A stretch of DNA of 64,000 nt, taken from Myxococcus terminator_A (GTDB taxonomy: Bacteria > Myxococcota > Myxococcia > Myxococcales > Myxococcaceae). The translations under genes were made by a program, and so were the position numbers. Under the pieces are notes generated by a model. That model worked only from the letters and a program-made list of their open reading frames with translations, did no database searches and was not told the DNA's origin. The DNA is taken from positions 62,001-126,000 of the forward strand of contig JBLZWL010000129.1 of NCBI GenBank assembly GCA_049194865.1. Direction: 5' to 3'. Shown one piece after another: positions 24,758-31,555 of this stretch (within the stretch, counting starts at the first letter, position 1; every line of letters begins with the position of its first letter).

Positions 24758-25729
24758 TTAGGCGGGAGCGGGGGCGTAGACGCGCAGGGCCGCGGGGGCC
24801 ACCTCGAAGCGCATGGGCGTGAGGCCGACGAGCTCTCCGTCCGCGTTGACCTCCTGCGGCGGAGTCGCCTCGACGTACAGCCGCACGGCGCGCAGCGCGG
24901 TGACCGCGGGGTTCTCCGCGTGCTCCCCGGTGCGCACCGCCAGCGCCACCCGCGCGAGTGTGGCCAGGTCCTGGAGCTGGCCCAGGCCCGTGCCATCCCG
25001 GCCGGAAGCCGAGGAGGGCGCGGAGACGGCGTAGACGTGCAGCCGCCGGTCATCCAGGCGCGCGTCGGGAGCCACCATGTTGCCAGCGCCGTGGTACAGC
25101 CCGTTGCCCACCACGAGCTGCAGCACGTCCAGCTCCAGCTCCTGGTCATCCGCTTTGATTCGGATGCGGAAGGGGCGCAGGTCCTTCACCTCGGCGGCGG
25201 CGGCCACCGGATAGGCCAGCTTGCCCGCACGCTGCTTCAGCTGCTTCGTCAGCCGCCGGGCAATCGCCGAGGCCAGCCCCAGGCTCGCCGCGTTGAGGAA
25301 CGGGCGCCCGTTGGCCAGGCCCACGTCCACGCGCGCGGTGTAGCCCCGCGCGATGACGTCACACGCCGACTCGATATCGGGGGCGATGCCCAGGGAGCGC
25401 GCGAAGTCGTTGCCGGTGCCCAGCGGCAGCACGCCCAGCGTCACGTCGCGTCCCAGCAGGTGCGCCACCACGCCGCTCAGGGTGCCGTCTCCGCCGCCCA
25501 CGATGATGCGGCGGGTGCCTTTGCCCAGCACCTGCTCCAGCACGCGGCGCAGCCGTCCACTTTTCGACAGTGCGTGGCTCTCCGCCACGATGACGCCGCG
25601 CGAGGCGAGGGCGTCACGGGCGAGCGCATAGGCCTCCCGGCCCGAGCGCGACTGCGTGTTGACCACCAGGGCCGCGGGCCCGTCGTCCGGGGCCAGCCGG
25701 CGTGGAGGCTCGATGAGCGCGGGTTCCAG
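24758..25729 (-). CDS. Diacylglycerol/lipid kinase family protein (YegS/BmrU type)
   Basis: The catalytic core starts GPAALVVNTQSRSGREAYAL and carries the ATP-binding RIIVGGGDGTLSGVV and GVLPLGTGNDFARSLGI motifs. GLANGRPFLNAASLGLASAI and the C-terminal beta-domain VVGNGLYHGAGNMVAPDARL, typical of bacterial DAGK-like lipid kinases, follow. The enzyme would phosphorylate a lipid such as diacylglycerol at the membrane. The frame stays open to an ATG at 25819, but that extension has poor codon bias. A strong AGGAGG (25735-25740) instead sits 5 bases before a CTG at 25729, giving 323 residues. The CTG is therefore chosen; the ATG cannot be excluded. Confidence 0.85.
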   Translation of the reverse strand: MEPALIEPPRRLAPDDGPAALVVNTQSRSGREAYALARDALASRGVIVAESHALSKSGRLRRVLEQVLGKGTRRIIVGGGDGTLSGVVAHLLGRDVTLGVLPLGTGNDFARSLGIAPDIESACDVIARGYTARVDVGLANGRPFLNAASLGLASAIARRLTKQLKQRAGKLAYPVAAAAEVKDLRPFRIRIKADDQELELDVLQLVVGNGLYHGAGNMVAPDARLDDRRLHVYAVSAPSSASGRDGTGLGQLQDLATLARVALAVRTGEHAENPAVTALRAVRLYVEATPPQEVNADGELVGLTPMRFEVAPAALRVYAPAPA

Positions 25730-25734
25730 GGGGA

Positions 25735-25740
25735 CCTCCT
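25735..25740 (-). promoter_or_regulatory. Strong Shine-Dalgarno pointing to a CTG start
   Basis: On the minus strand AAGGAGGAGG ends near 25735, five bases before CTG 25729-25727 of the lipid kinase. No ATG, GTG or TTG lies at a suitable distance, so the site argues for a rare CTG start. Confidence 0.5.
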
Positions 25741-25870
25741 CCTTGTTGCGTGCCGGAAAAGGTGTGCACGCGGAGTCCACGAGGCCAGCGGGCCCCGGGG
25801 GAAGATGACCGAAAGCCACCGGCCACTCGAAGCCCCGAGGCCCCTGGAGGGCAACCTGGGAGACGAGGGT

Positions 25871-26740
25871 TCAGTCCTCCGCGTCGCGTCCCTCGACGAT
25901 GCGGCGCTGGATGTCCTGGCGCAGCGGGAGGGCCTCCTCCGTGCTCAAGCGGCCGTCGCCGTTGGTGTCATGGGCGGCCAGCAGCGTCGCACGGCGCTCC
26001 TGGGCCGCCTCCACGCGGTCCGTGCGCAGCGCCACGCGCTCACCCGCGTCGAGCACGCCGTTGTCATTCGTGTCGTAGGTCACCAGCCGCTCCTGGCGCC
26101 GCGCCTCCCACCGGGCGCGCCGGGCCACCCGAGCCGCCTGCCGCTCGGCCTCGTCCAGCGAGCCGTCGCCGTTGGTGTCGTGCTGCTCCAGCCGCTCGGT
26201 GCGCAGGCGCTGGCAGCGCGCCTCCATGGCCTCCACCAGCGCGCCGCGCTCCTCGGCGGACAGCGCGCCGTCGCCGTTCTCGTCGAAGGCCCAGCGCACA
26301 CGCCAGAAGGCCCAGTGCCGCGCACGGCGGCCGAGCTGCGCCAGGCGGGGGCGCGGGGCGTCGCGCTGCTCCCCCACGTCCGCCTTCAGCTCGCGCAGCT
26401 CCCGCACGCTCAGCTGGCCGTCTTTGTCGTCGTCGTACTTCTCCACCACCGCTTGTCGATGCGCGCTGAAGTCGCACGTCTTCCCCTCGTCGGTGGGCTC
26501 CGTCTCCAGTCCGCCCACGTCCTCGTCGGCCATGGCCTCGCGCTGCGAGGCGTTCGTGTCCGCCACCGCGTCCGCGCCCAGCGCGCCGTCTTCCTCCGCG
26601 GCCGTGAGATAGGACGCGGCCTCGCCCACGTACCGCGCGGTCTCATCCGGTACGTCGTCGCCACAAGCGGTGAGCCCGAAGGGCAGGGTGAAGCACAGCG
26701 CTGCGGCGAGGATGCGACGGTGAGTGGTGACTCGGTTCAT
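25871..26740 (-). CDS. EF-hand lipoprotein with five calcium-binding loops
   Basis: The ATG at 26740 gives 289 residues. MNRVTTHRRILAAALCFTLP leads to the lipobox GLTAC, so the mature protein is a lipoprotein. After an acidic linker there are five EF-hand-type loops: DDDKDGQLSVRE, DENGDGALSAEE, DTNGDGSLDEAE, DTNDNGVLDAGE and DTNGDGRLSTEE, all with Asp at positions 1 and 5 and Glu at 12. The sequences between loops are helical and basic. It is a good candidate for an extracytoplasmic calcium binder, at the inner or outer membrane. It diverges from the histone-like gene. Calcium binding is inferred from motif quality. Confidence 0.88.
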   Translation of the reverse strand: MNRVTTHRRILAAALCFTLPFGLTACGDDVPDETARYVGEAASYLTAAEEDGALGADAVADTNASQREAMADEDVGGLETEPTDEGKTCDFSAHRQAVVEKYDDDKDGQLSVRELRELKADVGEQRDAPRPRLAQLGRRARHWAFWRVRWAFDENGDGALSAEERGALVEAMEARCQRLRTERLEQHDTNGDGSLDEAERQAARVARRARWEARRQERLVTYDTNDNGVLDAGERVALRTDRVEAAQERRATLLAAHDTNGDGRLSTEEALPLRQDIQRRIVEGRDAED

Positions 26741-26925
26741 GGAAGGGGCTCCAGGTTCGAAGTGCGGCGGTGTCCGGCCTCGCTTTGCTGAAACCCGGTG
26801 CGTCGGAAGAAGTTGCGGGGCGGACAGCGGTGGGCGCCGCACGCTTCCCGGCGCCAGGGCGGCTGCGCACCTTCCAGGCGCGGCCGGCTGTGTGCCGGCG
26901 AGGCGAGAACCCTGGAGGTTGCCGC

Positions 26926-27390
26926 ATGGCACGAGGCAGCAAGGCGAAGTACACGGCGAAACAGAAGCGGATGGCCGCGAAAATCGAGAAGGGCTACGAG
27001 GACCGGGGCGCGTCGGAGAAGACGGCGGCGGCGCGAGCCTGGGCCACGGTGAACAAGGCCACGGGCGGCGGGATGAACGGCGGCTCCGGCAGCAAGGCGA
27101 AGGTGGCCCGGCGCCGTCCCCTGGTGAAGGCCGCCGCGAAGAAGGCCGCGCGCAAGCGCACCGCCGCGCAGCGCTCCGCGTCCGCCCGCAAGGCGGCGGC
27201 CACGAGGAAGCGCAACACGCCCGTGCGTGCCACGCGCTCCGGGAGCAAGTCCACCGTGCGTCGCGCGGCCGGACGTCGAGTCACCGCGCGTCGCGGCTCC
27301 ACGAGCACGCGCTCCAAGAGCGGCACGGCGCGCAAGAGCACGAAGCGCGGCGCCAGCACGCGGCGGGGCTCACGCGGCTCGCGGAAGTAG
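26926..27390 (+). CDS. Small basic protein: KGDK/plasmid-stabilization-like head with histone-H1-like tail
   Basis: The ATG at 26926 has GGAGG 7-8 bases upstream; the frame is open further 5' but poorly. Of 154 residues, the first 55 (SKAKYTAKQKRMAAKIEKGY, RGASEKTAAARAWATVNKAT) match a small family often annotated as plasmid stabilization protein. The remaining 100 are a Lys/Arg/Ala/Ser/Thr-rich tail (KAAAKKAARKRTAAQRSASA, TRSKSGTARKSTKRGASTRR) resembling eukaryotic H1 tails and bacterial H1-like proteins. DNA or RNA binding is likely. It may affect nucleoid compaction rather than any plasmid. It stands alone between divergent and convergent neighbours. Confidence 0.7.
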   Translation: MARGSKAKYTAKQKRMAAKIEKGYEDRGASEKTAAARAWATVNKATGGGMNGGSGSKAKVARRRPLVKAAAKKAARKRTAAQRSASARKAAATRKRNTPVRATRSGSKSTVRRAAGRRVTARRGSTSTRSKSGTARKSTKRGASTRRGSRGSRK

Positions 27391-27452
27391 TCGCGAGCAG
27401 TTAGCGCCCCATCCTCGGTGAGCCCGAGGTGGGGCGCGAACGCCCTGCTGCT

Positions 27453-28172
27453 TCAGCGGTTCTCTTCGTCCTTGGAGGCCGGCGGCGTGGCGCCGGGTCC
27501 ATTCCATGGCCAGTCGACCGAGGAGTCCTCGGCCAGCCGCAGCAGCTCCGAGGGGTCCTTCACCAGCAGGCGGCAGCCCGCGGCGCGCAGGTCCTCCGGA
27601 GAGAAGCCTCCGGCCAGCACACCCACGGTGGACAGCCCCAGCTTGCCCGCGGCGAGCGCGTCATACGGCGTGTCGCCCACCACCACCGTCACGTCCGGAG
27701 CGGGCCGTCCCAGCTTGATGAGCGCGCTCTCGAAGATGTCCGGGTGGGGCTTGCCCTTGTCCACCTCGTCCTGGCTCGCCTTCGTCTCGTACAGGCCGTC
27801 GATGCCGCACAGTCGCACGTAGTGCTGCAGCTCCTCGTCCTTCGCGCCGGAGGCCAGGGCGATGCGCCGTCCGTGCTGACGCAGGCGCTGGAACAGCTCC
27901 CTCACGCGCGGAAACGGCCTCACCTTGGGCAAGAACTCCCGGACGAAGAGCTTGGAGCGGTACTCCTCCAGCTCCTTGCCGAAGCGCTCGAGCTCATCGT
28001 CGTTGAAGAAGACGGGAATGAGCTGATCCGCGCCCTTTCCAATCTGACTGCGGACGTGAGCGAACGGGAAATCCCTGCCGAAGTGCAGGAACGCGCGTCG
28101 CCAGGCCTCGGCGTGCTCGTCCACCGAGTCCACCAGTGTTCCATCCACGTCGAAGATGACGTTCTCCACCAT
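27453..28172 (-). CDS. HAD-superfamily hydrolase (phosphoglycolate phosphatase/beta-phosphoglucomutase-like)
   Basis: The product has 239 residues. Motif I is NVIFDVDGTLVDSVDEHAEA with the nucleophile and acid Asp pair. Motif II is the Ser in IALASGAKDEE, motif III the Lys in DKGKPHPDIFESAL, and motif IV the GDTPYDALAAG acidic pair. A helical cap sits between motifs I and II (about 18-90), placing it in subfamily I. Such enzymes remove phosphate from small metabolites; phosphoglycolate or a sugar phosphate is possible, but the exact substrate cannot be told. The next minus-strand gene upstream ends 42 bp away, so co-transcription is plausible. Confidence 0.9.
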   Translation of the reverse strand: MVENVIFDVDGTLVDSVDEHAEAWRRAFLHFGRDFPFAHVRSQIGKGADQLIPVFFNDDELERFGKELEEYRSKLFVREFLPKVRPFPRVRELFQRLRQHGRRIALASGAKDEELQHYVRLCGIDGLYETKASQDEVDKGKPHPDIFESALIKLGRPAPDVTVVVGDTPYDALAAGKLGLSTVGVLAGGFSPEDLRAAGCRLLVKDPSELLRLAEDSSVDWPWNGPGATPPASKDEENR

Positions 28173-28214
28173 CGCGCGCCTCCCGGGCCAAAGTGGGGAC
28201 GCCCGGGGTGGCGG

Positions 28215-29015
28215 TCAACCGCCCGTGGGTGGGTTCTCCGCGGGCGCCTCCACCAGTGTTCGTGTCTTCACATCGTAGCCCTCGGGAGCCGTGAGGGTGA
28301 AGGCATCATTGGGAGGGGGGCTGTTCAGCTCCACACGTCCGAGCACCGTCTCGCCGACCTTCTGCCCGCCCAGCCACCGGGTGAGGCGCTTGGGGACGCA
28401 CAGTCCCAGGGCCTCGTCGCAGTGCTCCTCCTCCATCCGGACCTCCGCCTCGGTGCCGTCCGGCGAGCGCGAGCGCTTGTCCAGGAAGTCGAGCCCCGGC
28501 CAGCGCAGCACGTACACCAGCGCCACGCCCCCGGCCTCGCCCCCCAGCGTCGCCGTCAGCTCCACGGCCTCCTGGGCGCGGGGGTGTTTCACGCGGCGCA
28601 GGGTGGCGCCCCGGGACAGCAGCGGCGCGCGGAAGCCCTCCGGGGTGAAGACGCCGAAGGTCTCCGTGAGGAAGCCCGCCAGCTTCGCGGGCGGCAGCTC
28701 CGACTTGAACGTGGTGAAGCGCTTCTCACCGTCGAGCTGCTCGAAGAGGTGGATGCCGTCCCACGAGAAGATGCGCGTGGGCGGAGTGCCCAGCGTGCCG
28801 CGCATGCGCTGGGGGGCGCGGTAGTCGAAGGTGAAGGGCACCAGGTCCTGGCCCTCGTCCTTCACCGTGCCGGCGATGTGATAGCCGGAGAGCTTCGTGT
28901 CGCGCTCCGCCAGCCGCTGCTTCACCTGCCCGGCGAGCGCCGCGGTGTCGTCCGTCTTGCGTGAGCAGCCCGCGAGGGCGAGGAGGACACAGGGGGCGAA
29001 GTGGCTGAGGCGCAT
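28215..29015 (-). CDS. Putative outer-membrane lipoprotein, LolA/sigma-E-regulator-like fold possible
   Basis: The ATG at 29015 gives 266 residues starting MRLSHFAPCVLLALAGC, with a lipobox at LAGC. The mature part has the pattern of proteins that recover outer-membrane lipids (LolA-like half barrels): KLSGYHIAGTVKDEGQDL, PFTFDYRAPQRMRGTLG, RIFSWDGIHLFEQLDGEKRF and a late ALVYVLRWPGLDFLDK. No catalytic motif is seen. A role in envelope lipid or lipoprotein handling is only inferred from pattern. It precedes the HAD gene by 42 bp on the same strand. The lipoprotein call is firm, the fold call weak. Confidence 0.65.
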   Translation of the reverse strand: MRLSHFAPCVLLALAGCSRKTDDTAALAGQVKQRLAERDTKLSGYHIAGTVKDEGQDLVPFTFDYRAPQRMRGTLGTPPTRIFSWDGIHLFEQLDGEKRFTTFKSELPPAKLAGFLTETFGVFTPEGFRAPLLSRGATLRRVKHPRAQEAVELTATLGGEAGGVALVYVLRWPGLDFLDKRSRSPDGTEAEVRMEEEHCDEALGLCVPKRLTRWLGGQKVGETVLGRVELNSPPPNDAFTLTAPEGYDVKTRTLVEAPAENPPTGG

Positions 29016-29054
29016 GGAATGAGAAAGTGAGGCAGGAGGGTGGCTGAAAAGCAA

Positions 29055-29083
29055 GGAGGCCCGCCTGTCGCCAGGGGGCCTCC
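29055..29083 (-). terminator. Terminator of the small lipoprotein gene
   Basis: GGAGGCCC (29055-29062) pairs with GGGCCTCC (29076-29083), and the stem extends inward as CCTG/CAGG with one bulge. On the minus strand it is followed by TTGCTTTTCAG. It sits 34 bp past the stop of the 29118-29465 gene. Confidence 0.65.
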
Positions 29084-29117
29084 CGAAAAGCTGCCGCCGT
29101 GTGGGCCGGCCGCCTGA

Positions 29118-29465
29118 CTACTTCACCGCCACGCCGGTCGCCGTGGAGGAGGTGATGCCGATGATGGTGCCGAACAGGGCGTAGATGCCGTGACGGGGGG
29201 TGGTGGCCGCCGACTTCAGGTCGACCTTGGACGCGCCCATCGCCTTCGCCTCGGCGATCAGGAGCTTGTTCACCACGGTGTCCAGGTCGCTCTGGACGAT
29301 GTCGATGATGTGGAAGATGGCGGTCAGGCCCAGCGCGTTGGTCTGGATGACGGCCACGGCCTCACCGTTGGCCGCGATCTCGCTGCCGGAGACAACGGCG
29401 CTCTCGACGCTGGTGCAGCCAATGAGGCTGGACGCGGCAACGGCGGACAGGATGAGCTTCTTCAT
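29118..29465 (-). CDS. Small lipoprotein, 115 aa
   Basis: The protein starts MKKLILSAVAASSLIGC, a classic lipoprotein signal with lipobox SLIGC. GAGGGG lies 7-8 bases upstream of the ATG at 29465. The mature part (about 98 residues) contains hydrophobic AVIQTNALGLTAIFHIIDIV, a segment VVNKLLIAEAKAMGASKVDL and a Gly/Thr-rich end HGIYALFGTIIGITSSTATG. That composition may allow membrane association or oligomer formation. Proteins with a KLLIAEAKAMGASKVDLKSA-type motif are known in other bacteria as small TRL-like envelope lipoproteins, but the match is only suggestive. It is monocistronic with its own terminator. Confidence 0.7.
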   Translation of the reverse strand: MKKLILSAVAASSLIGCTSVESAVVSGSEIAANGEAVAVIQTNALGLTAIFHIIDIVQSDLDTVVNKLLIAEAKAMGASKVDLKSAATTPRHGIYALFGTIIGITSSTATGVAVK

Positions 29466-29678
29466 GGTTTTCCCCTCTTTGAGTGTGGCTTGGATGGTGG
29501 TTGGACACTCCCAGGAAGAGAGCGCCCGTCCGTTTGATTGGAACCTCAAGCGGCGGGGTACGTACCAGATGTCGACTCCATGTCAAGGTCCGTCCGGACA
29601 CACTGTACGGACGTTGGAAGAGCGCGCTCGCGTTGCAATGCACATCTCGCCTTGCTAGCCCAACCCCGAGGCTCCTGA

Positions 29679-30674
29679 ATGGACACCGTCCCCGTCGCAC
29701 GTCCCGCGCCCCGGTACTGGCTTCACTTGCTGCTGCTGCTGCTGACGGTGGTGACGACCTTCACCTCGTACCTGCTGTACTTCCACTTCCAGCGGCCCTA
29801 CTCGCCGGACGAGGTCTCCACGGAAGCGGCGCTGCGCGCGCTGTCGTTCAGCCTGTCGCTGCTGGCGATTCTGGGCACTCACGAGATGGGCCACTACGTG
29901 CTCGCGCGCCTCCACCGTGTGGACACGTCGCTGCCGTACTTCATCCCGTTGCCGGTGCTGGGCGTGGGCACGCTGGGCGCTGTCATCCGCATCCGGGACC
30001 GCATCCCCCACCGCAACGCGTTGGTGGACATTGGCGCCGCGGGGCCGCTGGCGGGCCTGATTGTCGCGCTGCCCATCCTCTACTGGGGGCTGGCGCACTC
30101 CACGGTGGTGGACGCGCCGCGGGTGGCTTCCCAGTTCCCCGGCGAGGCGTCGCTGTGGGTCTACGGCAAGGACCTGTTCACCTGGGTGATGGCGAAGTTG
30201 ACCCATGCGCCCGCCGCGCCGGAGGAGACGTTTCATGGCGTGCAGACCGTGTTTGGTGACAGCCTGTTGATGCAGGGGCTGACGTGGCTGGCGTTGGGGC
30301 CCCTGCCGGAGGGCAAGGACGTGCTGGTTCATCCGGTGGTCATCGCGGGCTGGTTCGGCCTGCTCGTCACGCTGCTCAACCTGATGCCCATGGGGCAGCT
30401 GGATGGCGGGCACCTGGCGTTCGCGCTGTTGGGCCGTCACGCGCACTGGGTGGGGCGGGCCATGGCCGCGCTGTTGTTGTTCCTCACGCTCTTCGTCACC
30501 GCGTCCTGGGGGCTGTGGCTGTTGGTGACGAGCAAGGTGGTGGGCTTCGGGCATCCGGAAGTGGTGGAGCCGTTGGAGCCGCTCAGTCCCTCGCGCAAGC
30601 TCATCTGCGCGCTGTGCCTCTTGGCCCTCATCGGCTGCGCGATGCCCGTGCCGCTGCGTCAGGTGGTGTCATGA
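29679..30674 (+). CDS. Site-2-protease (M50) family membrane metalloprotease
   Basis: The product has 331 residues and several membrane segments. The zinc motif HExxH is His68-Glu69-x-x-His72 in THEMGHYV, within a membrane helix. The second conserved motif lies near residue 235-245 in NLMPMGQLDGGHLAFALL, where the Asp is the third ligand. This matches group III-type site-2 proteases, which cut membrane proteins within the bilayer. A cytoplasmic domain (CBS or PDZ) is absent. The stop overlaps the ATG of the next gene (ATGA at 30671-30674), suggesting translational coupling. The substrate is unknown. Confidence 0.88.
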   Translation: MDTVPVARPAPRYWLHLLLLLLTVVTTFTSYLLYFHFQRPYSPDEVSTEAALRALSFSLSLLAILGTHEMGHYVLARLHRVDTSLPYFIPLPVLGVGTLGAVIRIRDRIPHRNALVDIGAAGPLAGLIVALPILYWGLAHSTVVDAPRVASQFPGEASLWVYGKDLFTWVMAKLTHAPAAPEETFHGVQTVFGDSLLMQGLTWLALGPLPEGKDVLVHPVVIAGWFGLLVTLLNLMPMGQLDGGHLAFALLGRHAHWVGRAMAALLLFLTLFVTASWGLWLLVTSKVVGFGHPEVVEPLEPLSPSRKLICALCLLALIGCAMPVPLRQVVS

Positions 30675-31423
30675 AGTTCCAGTGTGAAGCCTGTGAGCGG
30701 CTCATCCCCCTGGAGTCCTTCCGGATGGAGGGGGGCGGGCTGGTGGTGCAGTGCCAGCGCTGCGGCGCGGAGAACCGCGCGCGTGCGTCGGTGTCCCCGG
30801 CGCTGTCCCAGGAGGGCTCCGGCTCGACGCAGTCCGTGTCGGAGGATGCCGTGGCGTCGTCGTCGTCGGCCTTGTCCGCACGCGCCAGCGCGCCGGCCCT
30901 GCGGGTGGTGCGGGGCGCGACGGTGCCCGTGACGCTGGACGACGAGGCGCTCTTCACGCCGCCGCCGGGCCACTGTCCCAAGTGCGTGTCGTCGCGGCGG
31001 GAGGTGGACACGTCCTGCGCGCAATGCGGGCTGGTGTACGCCAACTTCCTGGCGGACGAGCACCAGCCCTCGGAGGAGCTGAGGGGGGCGTGGCGCTCGC
31101 TGGCGGAGCGCTGGGAGGAGTGGGAGGCGCACGACAGGCTGCTGACCCTGGCCATGGGGCGCGGGGAGCTGGCGGCGGCGGGGCGGCTGTATCGGGTGCG
31201 GCTGGCGCGGGCGCCGGACGACGCCGTGGCGCACCGGGCGCGGGAGGAAGTGGTGCGCCGGGCCACCCTGGTGGTTCCCACGGAGGTGGAGTCCTCGGAG
31301 CTGTCGGCGGGCAAGCGGCGGCTGCGCGCGGCGGCCATCGCGGTGCTCTCCCTGGTGGTGTTGATGCTCCTGGCGTTCATCATCCAGCGCGTGCGGCTGC
31401 TCTTGTCCGGCGACCTGCCCTGA
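30671..31423 (+). CDS. Zinc-ribbon, tail-anchored membrane protein
   Basis: The product has 250 residues. An N-terminal zinc ribbon has CEAC and CQRC (MKFQCEACERLIPLESFRME then VQCQRCGAENRA). A Ser/Ala-rich linker leads to a second CPKC...CAQC pair (about 104-124, HCPKCVSSRREVDTSCAQCG). A helical region follows (EELRGAWRSLAERWEEWEAH), and one C-terminal membrane helix (AAAIAVLSLVVLMLLAFIIQ) anchors it. It overlaps the M50 protease by 4 bp, so the two are probably co-translated. It could be an adaptor or a substrate of that protease. No named family was recognised. Confidence 0.7.
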   Translation: MKFQCEACERLIPLESFRMEGGGLVVQCQRCGAENRARASVSPALSQEGSGSTQSVSEDAVASSSSALSARASAPALRVVRGATVPVTLDDEALFTPPPGHCPKCVSSRREVDTSCAQCGLVYANFLADEHQPSEELRGAWRSLAERWEEWEAHDRLLTLAMGRGELAAAGRLYRVRLARAPDDAVAHRAREEVVRRATLVVPTEVESSELSAGKRRLRAAAIAVLSLVVLMLLAFIIQRVRLLLSGDLP

Positions 31424-31555
31424 CCCGGCGGGCGACGCCTCCCCCGCGGGGCGGCCGGCCATGCGGGCAGGGATGTGGGCCTCGGACGGAAACGGGCCTG
31501 GGGCGCGGCTGGCTGCTATCGTGTCGGGCCGCTCCCGCGAGGCTCGCCACCCCCG

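Noticed and set aside
22031..26791. Plus-strand open frame of 1586 codons
   Set aside because: Antisense shadow of the PDZ-repeat protein, lipid kinase and EF-hand genes; Arg/His/Ala/Gly-rich with no domain.
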